Source: Ignelater luminosus
Taxonomy: Eukaryota; Arthropoda; Insecta; Coleoptera; Elateridae
Direction: 5' to 3'
NCBI GenBank assembly: GCA_011009095.1
Contig: VTPC01000509.1
Coordinates: 10,397 to 74,396 of the forward strand
Length of the DNA: 64,000 nt
A program made the position numbers and the translations under genes. Positions 11,977 to 24,841 of this stretch are shown piece after piece (within the stretch, counting starts at the first letter, position 1; each line of letters begins with the position of its first letter). The notes beneath the pieces were generated by a model that saw nothing but the letters and a program-made list of their open reading frames with translations, did no database searches and was not told the DNA's origin.

Positions 11977-12950
11977 CACGGTCCTTTGAGTATACGGTTG
12001 TCTCATACATAAGAATGCCTGAATTATATTATCAGCTGACTGCTGACCGGTGCATAATGGTCTGAAATCCCGAAAACCTGGTCAAAATATAAAAAATGTT
12101 GTTCTACATCCACGAGACTTTACATATTGGGGTTTCCGAGGTCACTGATTACGATTGTAAAATCAAAATTCAAAAATTCAAAATGTCGGATTGAATATAT
12201 TGGACAAAATGTTTTTTGAGTTTTTCGATTGGGCTGAAAATGAATTGCATCATATTTCTGAGATGGCTAGTTACAACTGTAAAGTCAAAATTCAAAAATC
12301 CAAAATTTTTTGAGTCGCTCACTTGGGCTCAAAATGAATTCCATCATACAAATGAGTATTTTGACAGCTATTGCGAAACACGTACATCATTTTTGCACAA
12401 ACACCTACAAGCAGCTGTTCTTTGTCAATTATGTTAGTTCATTGTATTACAACATGCAACATGTATCGGGAAATCAAGATCGTCAGAGATTCTGCAGAAA
12501 CCATAGTTGTTTTTCTACATTTGTAAATTGTGAGCTTTTTTCTTTGTATGATTGTTTTGAAAAAATTACATTGTGGTAATTTTAATTTTTGTTTTCAGCA
12601 CATCACTTATTTCAATTATAGTTCTACGTATCTTTATCTGACTGATCCATTTTAAATCTTCAAAAAAGGTTAATAATAATTAATGAAACAGCACTACTTT
12701 AAACAATACCTTATTTTTTGGAGGTTTGTTTTCAACAGGTTCGAACCGATCAAATGGGACTTTTAAACTCGCCTGCTCTTTTACAGTCATCACAAACCGA
12801 CACTTCAAACATCCAAGTATACAACCTAATAACTGAAATTCCTGAAATCGAAAATTTTTTTTTTTATTTTTGGCCTGCTTTTTGTGATTTCAGACCCGTG
12901 TGCGGCGTGGCATATGAGCTATGAGGCAACCGTATACTCTTAGGACCGTG
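11977..12950. mobile_element. Non-autonomous DNA element with CACGGTCC terminal inverted repeats
   Basis: The left end reads CACGGTCCTTTGAGTATACG and continues GTTGTCTCATA; the right end, reverse-complemented, reads CACGGTCCTAAGAGTATACG then GTTGCCTCATA. The two ends agree at about 28 of 31 positions, and a second matching block (GGTCTGAAATC) lies about 70-90 bases in from each end. The interior has no transposase, only two diverged copies of a roughly 100-base unit (about 12140-12262 and 12267-12357). No clear target duplication was seen, so the superfamily is open. Confidence 0.7.
12141..12357. repeat. Two-copy diverged tandem repeat inside the CACGGTCC element
   Basis: Both copies run through AAATTCAAAAAT(C/T)CAAAA, TTTTTTGAGT, TTGGGCT(G/C)AAAATGAATT and CATCATA, in the same order and orientation, with length differences. 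Short open frames here are a by-product of the repeat. Confidence 0.65.
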
Positions 12951-15519
12951 ACCGTATATATAGTTTATCTCATTTCTATAATTCCTTCAAAACAAGCAAA
13001 ACAAAACCTTCTAAACACTAGAATTTTTTATTGAGAAATGTTGACAATATTTTATTTGTTTTTATTTAAAATCAGAGGTTAGATTGTCATTCAGAAAAGG
13101 TAAATGTTTGCATTTTGTAGAGTTACCTTTTGTTGTTTGTTTATTATTTGGAATAAAAATTAAATTTTTGTATTTATTACTTCAATATTAATTGTAATCA
13201 AACTGATTTGCACATAAAAACGAATTTACTGCATTATAACCCTATTTTGACATATGACATTCGTTTGACAGATTTTCTAGTGAGAAATGTGTAACTAGAA
13301 ATAGTGACAAAAACATAAATAAGTTTGGGGTCTAACAGTGCATGCAACTAAAACGCTAAACATTTGAAATGGATTGGAATTGTAGAAATGAGATAAGGTA
13401 TACATGCTCATAGTATAAACTACAACGGATCGAGAAAATAATTTATCGCAGTAGCCTCTGAACGAAAAGTCGTATGTCTTGAATTGAGTTTTGCCCGAAG
13501 AAATGTCAAGTTGAAAACGTACGTAAGTCAAGATAAGTAACTTTTATTGAAAAGTAGTTTAAAAACAAATAAAGTACTTTTCAAAGGTATTATAATAATT
13601 TTATCATTTATAAACGATGTTGGAAATCGATCCGTTATTTTCTAAGCATAATTGCATGCGTTTCTTTAAGCTATCGGAAACTTTTGAATATGCCATCAGA
13701 CCGACATATTATAAAAACTTCAATTACGCAGAGACATGCGATAATAAATTCATAGGTGACCGTAATAGATTTTTTCTTCGATCTCGCTAGTAAAAACATA
13801 AAATAATTTTAAAAGCGCGCGCCAGATCGGTGGCGGAACTAAAGGCATCAAAAGATGCTATGAAGTTTTTAAATTTAAACAATTTTTGGGGGGAATCGCA
13901 CGGTGGTAGCGAATATAAACACGTAATAGGCCTTAGGGCACAAATAGTATCGCACTGTTTATTTGTGGTGTCGTTGCCAATATTCATTATCGCTTAAAAA
14001 GGTGCAGTTTAAGTTTGCACTAGGCGTTGATATGGTTTGGCGCGGCCCTATTAGTATAATTGTTTCTGTTATTTGTAAGGATAAGTTATTTATGTAATTA
14101 AAGCCAGATTACTCAAATTAAGTAATCAGTTATTTTTCTTTACATGAGGTTTGCATTCAGTTTTACAATTGACATTAATCTTTCGAATATTGACTTGATT
14201 AAAGGTTAATCTTGTATTTATTTACGTACATATGTATCTGAGTTTGTTGAGAGAAAGAAATTTGTTAGGTTTGATTTATCAAAACCCTTTAAGAGAAGAA
14301 TGATGTATTTGGAAGCGAGTTCATGAACTTTGGGGATGAGTTAAAAGATTATTTATGTTCGTTGTTAATTTGATCTCTTTATTCTTTGTCATGAATAACT
14401 CTTTGAAACAATTAAATAGTAATCCAAAACGAATTTTCCTTACTTTATTTTAATTTCTCTTGGCTTTGTATTTCCATTACTGTCTTAAAGTTACAGCATT
14501 TAATTAGTGATATCTTTGAAAGGAATATTTATATTATACGAGAAATGCACAGAATGGTCCCCGATAAATTTGTAAATATTATTGCCTGTAAGAATCCTGT
14601 CAATATCCATTGCCCAATTAGACTATAGTTATTATAATGCTTTACACACGTTGTTCGAATTCGTCAATGAGTGCTGAATTTGGGAATGACATCGATTGTC
14701 GGACTAACATGACATGGGTCGATTTTGACCTTTGACCGTAACATACATATATTTTGTCAAGTTTCTATGCACAGACTAATCAGTTTAGACCAGAGTTGCT
14801 GAGAAGAACAAAATACTTCTTCGTTTTAATGGCTAAATTAGACTCTCGTTGTATTTGAATCTTGTGCACAGAAACAATTGAAAATATAATCTAGCTAAAA
14901 GAATTTTTGATTTCTATTTTGTATATCATCTGACGAATTCAACTTTTCTTTTAAATAATACTTCGTCTGCTTCACTACTGGTTGTTGTACAGGTCTGCAA
15001 TTTTGAATGACTTGTTTCTAACTGGATTCAGAGAACACCTTTTCTCATAATTATACAGCGTGTCCAAGATAAGGATGCACAGCATGGAGATCTTGGAAAC
15101 AGTAAGAGATACAGGATCGGTTAAATGGGATCAAAGTTGGATATTTATAGGACCTTTTTGTTGGCGTTTTCAAAATCTAGATATCTTGGATAGTTTCAGA
15201 GATAATTTAAAAAAATAGCTTTCTCAATTTTCGTTATTATTTTTTTTCCTTTATTTGAAGAGATATCGGAAAACTAAAACCACTTTTTTATTGACACTTT
15301 TTGTTCTCTATTAAAATACGCTAATAAAATTCCTGTACAACGTTTCGGTTTCGAGTAATCAAAATCAAAAAAATCAAAACCAAAATAACCCTATCATGTT
15401 TATATCATTAGAATTCTAACAAGAACTATCCAAAACAATTTCCAATTGTTTTTCCGCCTATTTAAAAAAATGAGGTTGCAAATTAATATTTTCCGAATTT
15501 TGGTAATCATTTTGTAATG
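12951..15519. other. Stretch without a supported gene
   Basis: Mostly AT-rich. A GC-richer patch at 13815-14060 contains GCGCGCGCC and GGCGCGGCCC but no protein-like frame. At 15057 a TA-flanked CAGCGTGTCCAAGATAAGG looks like one end of the CAGGGTGTC-type elements common elsewhere in the window; its partner end was not found. Confidence 0.45.
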
Positions 15520-15521
15520 TA

Positions 15522-16827
15522 AAGGGTTTTCCATTAAGAGGTGTTATTTTGAATAGCCCGCTATTTCGGTAGATGTCACTTTTGAAGCTATCATTTTTTG
15601 ACATTTGACAAGTAGAAACTACGCCATTAATAAATATGGAACGATACACGCTTCAACAACGCATTGAAATTATTAAAATTCACTATAAAAATGGTGAAAA
15701 TTTGGCAGAGACGGTTCGTAAAACTCGAACATTTTTGGGTCACCGTGAAGCACCTTGTCGGACCGCAATACAGAAATTGGTGAAAAAATTCGAGCTCTTG
15801 GGACAAGTTAGTGATGTGAAGAATAAAACCCGTGCACGTCGCTCAAGAACAGCCGAGAATATTGCTGTTGTAGCCGAAAGTGTTAAAGAAAACCCAGGTT
15901 TGTCATTCCTCGTCGTTCTTTGGAATTAGCCATTCCACAAACGTCATTACACCGTATTTTGCATAAAGATTTGGGTCTTAAGGCTTATAAAGTCCAGTTA
16001 ACACAAGAACTCAAGCCGGCCGATCATCAACAACGTCGTGTCTTTGCTGATTGGGTCGTTGAAATGCATGAAAATGATCCAGAATTCCATCGAAAAATCA
16101 TCTTGAGTGATGAGGCCCATTTCCACCTCGGTGGCTTCGTCAACAAGCAAAATTGTCGGATCTGGGGCTCAGAAAATCCAAGAGTTATTGTTGAAAAGTC
16201 TCTCTATCCTCAACGTGTGACTGTTTGGTGCGGTTTATGGTCCGGCGGAGTCATTGGACCTTACTTTTTCGAAAATGAGGCTGGAGCAACAGTTACGGTG
16301 ACTGGATTGCGCTATCGAGAGATGATTAACGATTTTTTATGGCCGGAATTGGATGGTATAGATCTGGACAACGTTTACTTTCAACAAGACGGCGCTACGT
16401 GCCACACAAGCAACGAAACCATTGATCTTTTACGGAAAAAGTTTCCGGACCGTGTTATCTCTCGAAGAGGTGATCACAGTTGGCCACCGAGATCTTGTGA
16501 TTTAACACCTTGCGACTTCTTTCTTTGGGGCCACGTGAAAGAGAAGGTCTACGCCAACAGCCCAGCGTCGATTCAAGACCTCAAAGATGGAATTCGTGAG
16601 GCTATCGAGGACATAGGGCAGCCACTTTGCGATTTGGTTATGGAAAATTTCATGAAAAGGATATTGTCCTGTAAGCGTGGTCGTGGTGGTCATTTGCCTG
16701 ATGTTATTTTCCACTATTAACGGCATACCTTCCTCTTTATAATGAAATAAACATCCGATCATTTATATTAAAAAATGGCACTTTTCTTTGAATATCAAAA
16801 TAACACCTCTTATTGGAAAACCCTTTA
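15522..16827 (+). mobile_element. Nearly intact Tc1/mariner-superfamily transposon of the DD41D type
   Basis: Terminal inverted repeats of about 32 bp (AAAGGGTTTTCCA at the outer end, AGAGGTGTTATTTTGA inside) match at all but one position and are bounded by TA. The element is about 1.3 kb and carries one transposase gene (separate entry). High similarity of its two ends and only one coding break indicate a recent arrival compared with the other mariner relics here. It lies between AT-rich DNA on the left and a small MITE on the right. Confidence 0.92.
15636..16720 (+). pseudogene. DD41D transposase gene with one frameshift
   Basis: The first frame (15636-15929) starts MERYTLQQRIEIIKIHYKNG, a helix-turn-helix DNA-binding region, and runs through ARRSRTAENIAVVAESVKEN. 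The second frame takes over at about 15905, and from 15920 it carries the catalytic domain: HRILHKDLGLKAYKVQLTQ, IILSDEAHFHLGG (first Asp), VYFQQDGATCHTS (second Asp) and CDLTPCDFFLWGHVKEK (third Asp). There are 41 residues between the second and third Asp, hence DD41D. The family is a nuclear cut-and-paste transposase acting on the terminal repeats. The break is consistent with loss of one base in the codons after ENPGLS near 15905-15907. All three catalytic residues survive. The copy is therefore probably inactive by a single recent change, though a sequencing or assembly error would look the same. Confidence 0.9.
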
Positions 16828-16950
16828 TATCTAACTCTTCCACTAGACACTAAATTCTATTTAATTTCTGTTTCATTCATAAACATAAGGATACTTATAG
16901 TGTATTCCATTCCAAACTAGCTAGTATGAAAGCTAACCCCTAACCAGATA

Positions 16951-17208
16951 CAGCTCGACCAACCTCAGAAAAGTCCTGAATGGGCGTGTACGGGGAGCTA
17001 CATGTTAACCAAGTACACTCGCATCCAAAAATCTTTCGAATGAAAATTTAAATAAAACTAAATATCGCCAATAACATGCGATGGTTTTAAGACGATGTTT
17101 TGTCAGTTAGTGTACTCGAATAAAATTACACTTCTGATTGGTCGACGTTGTTTGTTATTGAAATTAGTTCGCATATTTTCCGGGGCTTTTCTGAGGTTGG
17201 TCGCGCTG
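16951..17208. mobile_element. 258-bp MITE with TA target duplication
   Basis: The left end CAGCTCGACCAACCTCAGAA and the reverse complement of the right end CAGCGCGACCAACCTCAGAA differ at one position, and each is flanked by TA. The interior has no coding capacity. TA duplication and size suggest a non-autonomous Tc1/mariner-type MITE. Confidence 0.8.
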
Positions 17209-20200
17209 TAGTCGATAAAGAATTACTGTACATAAAACTGATCTTCAGTAAAGAAACATACTTCCTTTACGACATGTGTATCTAAAGCTCGTTTCATTAC
17301 TACATGTTAATCACTCGCTGCTATTTGCTAAAGATCTAATCTGTCTATTGTCCGTATTTTTACAACTCAATTAGTATCGTGCCAGAATGAAATTTAGAAA
17401 ACAACGTGTCCTAAGAGAACGATATAAAAACAACTCTCTTTGCTGAATTAGATATAAAATCTGGAAATGACAAAATTATTTATTTTTCCAATGGCAAGAC
17501 ATGGGTTTTTCGGAGAAGTATGCTGTTCTATATTACATCTTCGGTTTATACGAGGATATCGAGTATGAATATGTGTAGAATAACAGGTACTGTACGATAA
17601 CTATCATGAGAAAAACTATTTGATAATAATGTGTATTTCTGAAATACACGAAGAAGAAGAATCTGTAACATAGAATAATTATAAAGATAAGTTGCGTGTA
17701 TGCCTTGGAAATGCCAAGATTTTTCATTTTTACAGTGACGTATCATCCATACAAATTTGTAAAATGGCCACAAATATCACATCGAAATTCTCAATTCCAT
17801 GGTGCCACTGCAGTTTCTATAGCTAATAGCCTAGAGAATCATCACATGAAAAAAAATACCCTGTATAATATTTTGTTTTCATAACCATTATTGTATGATA
17901 TTATCCTTTTTGATGACCACTATATTTAACCACTAAGTAGTTAAACTAAAATAACAAGTTCTGTTTGCTCATTTCGCTTTCAATTAGGTTCTGTATTTGC
18001 ATAAACATTGTTTTTACCTTTTGTTATATTATACGGCCAACACATAAAATTCCTCCAAAACAACCTAATACAGAAATTCCACATTTAATATAATGTTTAG
18101 GTGAGCTTATTAAAACAACCATCCGTGGGTACATTAAAATAACCGTAATACTGAGAAAAATTAACCAAAGTAGTCCGTATACTACGTGATGTTACAACAA
18201 ATTATACAAAAGTATAACTTTTATTCTCTTTTTGTCAACTTGCCAGAATCCATGCAAGAAATCTGTATGCAAAATAAATTGCTCTACATACGTTCTACTA
18301 TTCTACTTTCACGTTGTATTTTTTACGTTATTTTGTACTTTACATTTCAAATAATAATACGCATAAAAATAAACATAAATACAACGTGAATTATTCAAGT
18401 CTAATGGTGCCCTGTTTTTCAAATGCGCTTAAAATTTAAAAATGATAATTACAGCAGTTCTTTTCCGTATCGACCGGAGGAAATGCAATTTTAATGTTGC
18501 GATTATCGTTACGTAACAAGTAAGAGTAGACATTTCTGCAACAGATTTTTAATACTTTCTAAAACAACTGTCTTGTGAATTTGAGAATAACGTGTTTAAA
18601 ACGTATTAAGTGCACATTTGAATTTTAAATCTAAAGATTATTCCTTATTGACGTTTTCAGTTGTGTTTAGATTTTTATCAGAGTATAAAATTACTAAATT
18701 AGAATTCTGAACAACAGAATTGGCAAACTACAAAATTAAGATTTTGTTCTTGAATGCCTTTATGAATATTTATCAAGAAACACTTAAAAATCAAGATTGT
18801 AACATGCCTTCCTACAAACGGCAAATTATCCATTGCATCATAAAAATGTGTATACAGAGTGATCCAGAAAACCTCTGTATCGAACTATGAATTAACTATG
18901 ATGTAATTGCTTTGTTTGAGGAATATTATGAGTGAATAGCGCTGTAAATAGGCCTGTCCGTAGTGATATAAAAAAAAATCATCATTTCTTCTTGACGTTA
19001 CAAAAAAATATTTTTAAGTTCAGCAGGTCTTTTTGTATGTAGGGAGTCTTCTTATAGTTATACTTAATGTTTTTATTTTTCTTTTAGCTATAAATCTAGT
19101 TTTAATAGTTACCGAATCGAAGGTATCTCAAAATCTGCAAAATCATCTAGTATGTATATTGCTTTGCGTTGTTTTTTGTGGAAGATTCTCTTACAGTTTT
19201 TCCGTTCTCCAATTTTGACATTTTTATATATACAAGTTTCATTTCCAGGATTTTCCAAAGATATTTAGGGGCTCATAATAGATAGAGTGGCTATAACGGT
19301 GTTGCAGAAAAAGGTTTATTCGAAACATAATACATTACGAACTGAAGAACCCTTGGAAATTACACGCATAGCTTTCTTTGTCTTCGTTAGTAGCGTAGTG
19401 TTAGATTCTATGATGTTCTTTCATTTAGAAGATACCGCAAGTTTCTGATGTAAATACACTTCAACACTTCCTTGGTCAGCAAAAGCATTTTATCTTTCAA
19501 CACTAGATGGAATGCCACATACAATACAATAATTCGGCAGAAATGTTGAATACTTCTGAAGATGACAGTACAGACTATTTTAAAACATGTGCAACTTCCC
19601 GAATCATGGAGTGGATAATAATTTAGGATTGATAGTATCTTAAAAGAGTGTAAACCAACTATTTAGTAGTGACTAGTATGCCCTATTAGATTTCTTCATA
19701 ATCAATCTTGTTTGCTATAGTCAGATAGAGTGTCTACACGTAGATTAACTAAATCACAGCAGTGCACTGTGAAGTATGACTAAGATAATGATTTGTAGAG
19801 TAGCACGCCACAAGCTTTTATCTTTTGCTCCCGCTAATAATTTAACAATATCTGACGCTTCAGTTAACGAAGAAGTTTTTCCACATTAAAAGTCATAATA
19901 ATTTAGGCAATTGGCAACATGAAGCACCTGCCTGGTCTACACGACAATAAAAATGTTCTAGTAAGTATTTATACATTAATTTCAAGATATATAATATTTA
20001 AAGAACGTATGTTTATCGGAAATCACTAATATATGGCAGGTGTTAGTTTTGAAGTTCATCAAGCTTAGTCAAGTTCTTGTTTGAAAGTAACTTATTTTTT
20101 TTCGTAATGTATTACCTCATGCTTCCTCAAATACGATTTCGTGCTCCCCTTGGGTGTCTCACCTAACGTTTTGGAGAACACTAGCTAGAAAGCCAAGTCA

Positions 20201-21473
20201 TTTCATTTCCTCAGTGACAGTCTTCTAATTGAATTAACCAACAAAATGTAAATTATTTATAACAGTGTTTTTCATGCTATATATTTCTCTTTCTATTACA
20301 TTTTTAATTTTTTTTAAAACAAGTTTAAATGATTTTTAACTCTTACATTTTACTACAAAATGATATATAGTTGAAGCTGGTTTTAAAAAATAGAGCAAAA
20401 TATTTTCACGCTAAACAATTGTAAAACGTTTATTTTGCAAGTTGAACATTGAAAAAGAAAGGTAACTAGCGCAGCGGTGTTGTTAAGAAATCCAGAATGA
20501 TTTTTAAAATATAGAGATTTAATTAAAAATATAATTCATAAAGTCGTTGCTGGTCAGTAAGAGGCGGAGGTTGTACTAAACGGCCTTGCCGTAATAACAC
20601 AAGGTCGTTGAAAGTGCAGCGTTCTCTGTGCACCTAAGCAAAAAAGACAAAAACCTTTATCTCAGCAATTTCCATACTTGGAGCCATGAAAGTTTCTTGT
20701 TTAGGAATGTTAAGCACCACGCTTCATTTCTTTATACCATAAAATGATTTTATTTCTATTTTATTTGTAACTTGTTAGATACAGCTCTACTTAGGTATAT
20801 TTGTATCTAAAAATAGCTTCCAGTCGAAATCTCGGCTATCTTGAACTAAATTATTGTAGTTAAACTAATAATTACAAAAGGAATTTAAATAACCTTTCCA
20901 GTAAATCGTAAATATTAGTGTTGTTTTTAATTATATTGCAAAGTGCAGTATGTAATAAATTAAAAAAGAAATTCTGAATAAATATTTCCTTTCAAAATCA
21001 ACTGAAGATGTTGAAGAATATCTAGAGCTAGAGTTACATTATACGTTCAAATTTTATAGATGCATCAAACGAAATGAAAAGTTTAGATTTTAGAACTTAT
21101 TTTATTAATTTCTTTTAATTAATGGCAATACACAATACTTTTGTTTTTGCTTAAGGAAACTTCACTTTTTATCTGCCAAAATATGAAATGTTTTCATTAT
21201 TCTATTTCTATTATTATTTGTCTCTTCTGTTATTTTGCATTTTTGGATTCGTATACCTATAGTTTCTGACGTTATTTGGGATGATTTGTTTGAAATGTTG
21301 TTTGATGATATCTTAGTAGTACTTAACGTCTTGATGCAAAAAAGGACACTTTCAAGTAAGATTGATTAGTTGTAAACTCGGAACATTTCCCAGCGAAAAT
21401 CCCACCTTTATAATTTGGCGCATTTATTCCTTGGATAAATACGTCATTTACTAACCACTTGGGTGTACGAATA
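17209..21473. other. AT-rich stretch, nothing supported
   Basis: No protein-like frame of useful length. Single element-end motifs occur at 17860 (ACCCTGTATAATA) and 18853 (TACAGAGTGATCCAG) without partners. A short ATG-led stretch ending at a good splice donor (19919-19960) is discussed among the rejected items. Confidence 0.45.
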
Positions 21474-21475
21474 TA

Positions 21476-22396
21476 CAGGGTGTTTGGTTCACCACCGTAT
21501 ATCCGAAAAGGGGTGGCAGAAGACATGATTTGGAACTTATCTAACCTAATATACTATTATACAAAGTGTCACGGTTTTTGAGATTTTGTCATTTTTCATA
21601 ATTTCACCCAATTGGACGTATTTCCCCATTTAAATGTGAACACCGCACTATTGGAAACTTTTAATTTGAAGGTAATGATAATTTTATAATCTTTTATAGT
21701 TACTCTATTAGTTTTAGTCATTTCCATCCACCCCTACAAGCGATTAAACAAATTAGACCCGGAGAAAGTTAAAAAAAATTATGACTCTAAAATTTAACTT
21801 TTACTTCATAAGGCTATAAAAGAGAAAAATTCAATGGGTAATTATGTTCAATCATTTTTAAAAACATCCTTGTTCTTTACCCTTTAAAATGACATATCAC
21901 ACTTTTAACCTGTAGATTCCTTTGTATTCAGTCGCCTGTTAGTCCTAAGAATCTGCAGGTGATAAAAAAATGTAATATGTCATTTTAAAGGGCAAAGAAC
22001 AAGGATGTTTTTAAAAATGATTAAACATAATTACCCATTGGATTTTTCTCTTTTATAGCTTTATAAAGTAAAAGTTAAATTTTGGAGTCAATAAGTTTTT
22101 TAACGTTCTCCAGGTCTAATTTGTTTAATTCCTTGTAGGAGTGAGTGGAAATGACTAAAATTGGTAGAATAGCTATGAAAGATTATAAAATTATCATTAC
22201 CTGCAAATTAAAAGTTTCCAATAGTGCGGTGTTCACATTTAAATGGGGAAATACGCCCAATTGGGTGAAATTATGAAAAATGACAATATCTCAAAAACTG
22301 TGACACTTTGTATAATAGTATATTAGGTTAGATAAGTTCCAAATCATGTCTTCTACCATCTCTTTTTGGATATACGGCGGTGAACCAAACACCCTG
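21476..22396. mobile_element. 921-bp near-perfect palindromic element (fold-back MITE)
   Basis: The left arm (21476-21919) and right arm (21949-22396) are inverted copies of each other along their whole length with few differences, separated by a loop of about 29 bases. The ends are CAGGGTGTTTGGTTCACC with TA on both sides. There is no transposase. The two peptides readable from the arms (MSSA/TPFRIYGGEPNT-like) are mirror images caused by the palindrome and are not genes. If transcribed it would make a single hairpin of about 445 base pairs. Confidence 0.92.
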
Positions 22397-22968
22397 TATA
22401 CGAATTGGCAGAATCGGCCGGTTTTGCAAGATCACGAATTACCTTCGAACCAATCGCGTTTTTGGAACTTGTCCCGGTGCCATCCATTAATAAAATATTT
22501 AACGTCTAGAATAAAGAAACGTTTGCTTCAGTCATCGCTGTTTACCGTGTTTATACCTTCTCTTTAAGTTGATCGATGAATTATTTAACATATATTTGTT
22601 AGGTTTATATTTCTTCTTACGTTAGATTTCGTTAGGTTTTCTTGACATAAATTTATTTGGTAAATTGGCTATTTGTATAATTCAGCTTGCCTATCTTGAG
22701 CAATAGCTATAGGTATTATGAATGTAATTGCCATTCAAGTAATACCTACGTTCTTCTAGATTTTGTATTAATATTGTTGGTTATTGCACGTGGACATTTC
22801 TTCAAAAACAGTGAAAATAAAAATTTAAGAATGTACTCGTGTGGAAATAACCAAAATGGAAAAGGGCCAGTTTTGTAAAAAGAAATCCAAAAATGGCAAA
22901 AGCACGTGTATTCGAAAAGAATCGAATAAAGGAACCAATACTGTAGTACAAACGCCTGAAGCACTATC
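22397..22968. other. Short AT-rich gap, no gene supported
   Basis: Nothing beyond short chance frames between the palindrome and the CAAGCTTG-repeat element. Confidence 0.4.
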
Positions 22969-24133
22969 CCAGATAGTAAAAATAGTTCGAAACAAACTTC
23001 AAGTAAGCTTATCATGGCAAAGGTGCAAACTGGATGCAAGCTTCCCTTGACAAGCCTGAAAGCTTATACAAAGTGTTCATAAATGTTTCTGGGCCCGGTT
23101 GGCTATGGAATCTAATTTTGATATGCCGCCTTGTTGATTTATTTCAACAACTAATATGTATTTGTTTTCTGTCATTTGTTATTTGCAAATGTTATTGTCC
23201 TGCATTTAGCAATTTAGTTAATCTTGTGCTGAAATTTGTTCTATTGTTCCAGATTTTTTTCTCTGATTGCACTTATTGTACGATACAGTCTTTTTCAAGG
23301 CTAAAATTGTAGGTTAATTAACAACTAATTTTAACTTATTAATTCCTAAAAAATATAAGATTAGGTAACCATCACAACAACGATGAAATGCGTGTAAGGT
23401 GACAAACATTTTAATACATGTTTTTCAAAAGGAGGCAAGTGCAGCTCCAAGCATGAATTCACAGCCCACTGGACCCAGAAATATTTATAAACATTTTGTA
23501 TATTGAGCTTGTATCAAGTTCCCTAGTCTCCGCATGACAAGCTTGCATAGCAAGCCTGCAAGCATGCAACAAACTTGAAATAAGAGTATTTGTTAAGCTT
23601 GTGTCGAGCATATTTTACTAGCTTTTAGTAGGTTACACATGTCAAGCCTGTAAGTGTATATCAAACTTGGTTCAAGCATGAATTATTTAAGAATACAACA
23701 AGCTTGAATTGAACTTGTTTTTAATCTTAATGATCATACCATAACAAAACAAAGAAACAAATAATGAAAGTGGGTTTTATTTAAATTAGCCTTTTACAGG
23801 AAATTATAAATATTTTGATGAATTTAGTCCCACTTTTCCACTTACAAATGTTGTTTTCGGGAGTAAAAGACCTTGTCAAATAGAATTAAATCTGTAGCAT
23901 TTGCAATAGCATAAAATAATTAACAGATTGCCAAGTTGGGGAACAGCACAAAATTTTAAAAATTTACATTGCTGAAATGAAATAAAAACAATATTTACAC
24001 ACAATGTACACAACGTTTACATTATGTATTTACAATTTGTAATTCATACTTATATTATTTACATTAAACCGATACTGGCTCGCCGGTACATGGGGCTAGG
24101 ATTACGATACAATACGATTATTTACACTATATA

Positions 24134-24841
24134 CGGTCGAACTTCGATAACTGGAACCGCGATAAGACAAAAACTTTGATTACTCGAAGTAGTGGAAGAT
24201 TACGCAGAAAAGCTCTATATATGTCCATGTAAAAATACCTTGGTTACTCGAATTTTGATAACTCGAATTTTTCGATATCTCGAATGAAGCTGGTCGTGAA
24301 GTTAAGAATAACTCAATCTTAAAAGTCCTGAGCGGTTATGATTTATATATAAAGCATGTACTTTAAAGACTGCATGCAATCTAACCATATAAAATGTCAT
24401 TAAACATGAAAATCTTTTAATTTGCCTATTTATCAAAGTCTGCACATCAGCCACCCGACAGAGCAAAACTTCGACAGTCAAAACTTTTTATGCCCAAAAC
24501 ATAATATCACATGAAATGGATTAATTCTAATATTGAAAAAGCCATAAGAGCAAACAAAACAGAATAACTATATTTAAAATAAGTGCAAACAAGTGCGCAT
24601 AACTGTCATTGTTGGAGTGTTCTAAACAAGCATCATCGACTTGTCGCATGCTTACAGTGATAACCACGCACTTTCCACATATTAAAGCCGTGAAAATGGC
24701 AACGGGAATCAGATTTTGCTAAGTTGCAATACAGTAGAAAGTGTAAACTGTACAACCAAAACAAAATTTAATAAGTCGAATTTTTCGCAAGTTGAAGCTT
24801 TTTACCGTTTCCTTCAGGTTCGAGTTATCGAAGTTCGAATG
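24134..24841. mobile_element. Pogo/Tigger-like non-autonomous element nested in the larger element
   Basis: The left end reads GGTCGAACTTCGATAACTGG and the right end reverse-complemented reads ATTCGAACTTCGATAACTCG, then AACC, each bounded by TA. TCGAAC...CGATAACTCGAA is the known style of pogo/Tigger terminal repeats. Variants of ATAACTCGAAT and TATCTCGAAT recur inside near 24240-24295. There is no transposase, so it would depend on a related active element elsewhere. It lies wholly inside the CAAGCTTG-repeat element, so it arrived later. Confidence 0.75.

Noticed and set aside
12216-12579. Two overlapping plus-strand frames with shared words, looking like a small duplicated gene.
   Set aside because: They are produced by a tandem repeat inside the CACGGTCC element and have no codon or domain pattern.
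17533-17884. Hydrophobic frames on both strands that resemble small membrane proteins.
   Set aside because: AT-rich DNA naturally yields Phe/Ile/Leu/Tyr-rich frames; there is no start context, splice sites or family pattern.
19919-19960. Short ATG-led stretch (MKHLPGLHDNKNVL) ending at a good splice donor GTAAGT, considered as a first coding exon.
   Set aside because: No acceptor and following exon in phase could be found; the next plus-strand exon (36308) needs a different phase. A chance match is as likely.
21323-22567. Two peptides starting MSSA/T...IYGGEPNTLY on opposite strands, looking like a duplicated small gene pair.
   Set aside because: They are mirror readings of the two arms of one palindromic MITE and run out at its ends.
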